From Bacteroidales bacterium (GTDB taxonomy: Bacteria > Bacteroidota > Bacteroidia > Bacteroidales > VadinHA17): a DNA stretch of 15,400 bases. The notes below the pieces were generated by a model, which made no database searches, was not told the origin of the DNA, and saw only the letters and a list, made by a program, of their open reading frames with translations. The stretch is from the NCBI GenBank assembly GCA_025455505.1, contig JALOMK010000013.1, positions 1 to 15,400 of the forward strand, read 5' to 3'. Both the position numbers and the translations under genes were made by a program. Shown here piece by piece: positions 15,096-15,400 of this stretch (within the stretch, counting starts at the first letter, position 1; the number at the start of each line of letters is the position of its first letter).

Positions 15096-15400
15096 AGCGA
15101 CAAGGTTGTGGCACTCGACGCCCAATCCGGTGAGGAGCTGTGGGCATGCTATGTCGACGGTCCGGTCCGCTTTGCGCCTGTCGCGTTTCGGGACAGTGTG
15201 TATTTCACTAGCGACGATGGTCACTTGTACTGTGTGTCGGCAGAGAACGGGACCCTGCGCTGGCGCGTGAGGGGAGGCCCCGGGGCCCGCCAGAACATTG
15301 GCAATCGGCGGCTGATTTCCGCTTGGCCTGCGCGTGGCGGACCCGTCATTGAGGACGGCATCGTGTACTTCGCGGCCAGCATCTGGCCGTTCATGGGGAC
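15096..15400 (+). CDS. PQQ/BamB-like beta-propeller fragment, GC-rich, probably from another genome
   Basis: About 101 residues with no start or stop in the window, in frame with the permease upstream. The segments KVVALDAQSGEELW and GHLYCVSAENGTLRW are successive PQQ-type propeller blades, each with the ALDA..G...W pattern. They are followed by NRRLISAWPARGGPVIEDGIVYFAASIWPF. This matches large outer-membrane or secreted 'PQQ-binding-like' proteins that I associate with Planctomycetes and related phyla. Base and codon use change sharply: 44 of 60 bases are G or C at 15241-15300 against 23 of 60 at 15001-15060, and eight of nine Arg codons are CGN. I read it as foreign sequence joined to the contig. 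Confidence 0.75.

Noticed and set aside
14799..15400. A genuine novel permease-propeller sensor or transporter fusion
   Set aside because: The in-frame join is tempting, but the abrupt change in GC and codon use, the permease being cut mid-domain and the propeller beginning mid-domain all fit an artificial junction better.

Overview
This window is mostly an ordinary, gene-dense stretch of a chromosome from a Bacteroidetes bacterium, probably an anaerobic Bacteroidales-like lineage from a metagenome. The signs are: several intergenic matches to the Bacteroidetes promoter consensus (TTTG, 19-21 nt, TAnnTTTG); a zinc-free type B ribosomal protein L31; an FtsH with a long Lys/Glu-rich tail; AGG-dominated arginine codons; and the run pyrE - SRPBCC - birA(reverse) - rsfS - ftsH - cdsA - psd, which I recognise from Bacteroidetes. 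A flavo-diiron protein suggests an oxygen-sensitive lifestyle.

Layout. 1-2643: an oligosaccharide flippase-like membrane protein and a large GNAT-like protein. 2644-3290: rpmE2 with a good promoter and a strong terminator, then a spacer carrying two 36-nt-period tandem hairpin repeats. 3291-6232: lon and coaD, overlapping by 4 nt. 6237-6854 (reverse): a NUDIX hydrolase convergent with coaD; its start codon directly abuts that of pyrE (the sequence CATATG). 6855-7943: pyrE and a small SRPBCC-like protein, which overlaps the 3' end of reverse-strand birA (7915-8673). 8826-14146: a compact forward operon rsfS-ftsH-cdsA-psd-flavo-diiron protein, ending in a probable bidirectional terminator. 14174-14599 (reverse): an Hsp20 small heat-shock protein. 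It is divergent from an AI-2E-type permease, and the spacer between them holds a striking nested palindrome built on TGACA/TGTCA.

The genes cover protein quality control (Lon, FtsH, Hsp20), ribosome function (L31, RsfS), phospholipid synthesis (CdsA, Psd), cofactor and nucleotide metabolism (CoaD, BirA, PyrE) and O2/NO detoxification.

The strongest anomaly is at the right end. From about 15,096 the permease reading frame runs in frame into a GC-rich PQQ/BamB-like beta-propeller fragment with quite different base and codon use. This looks most like an assembly chimera, not a real fusion gene. Other items worth a second look are the hsp20 palindrome, an in-phase A AAA AAG slippery heptamer at the ftsH/cdsA overlap, the abutting NUDIX/pyrE starts, and the GC-rich repeat pair before lon. 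I found no clearly new multi-gene system here.
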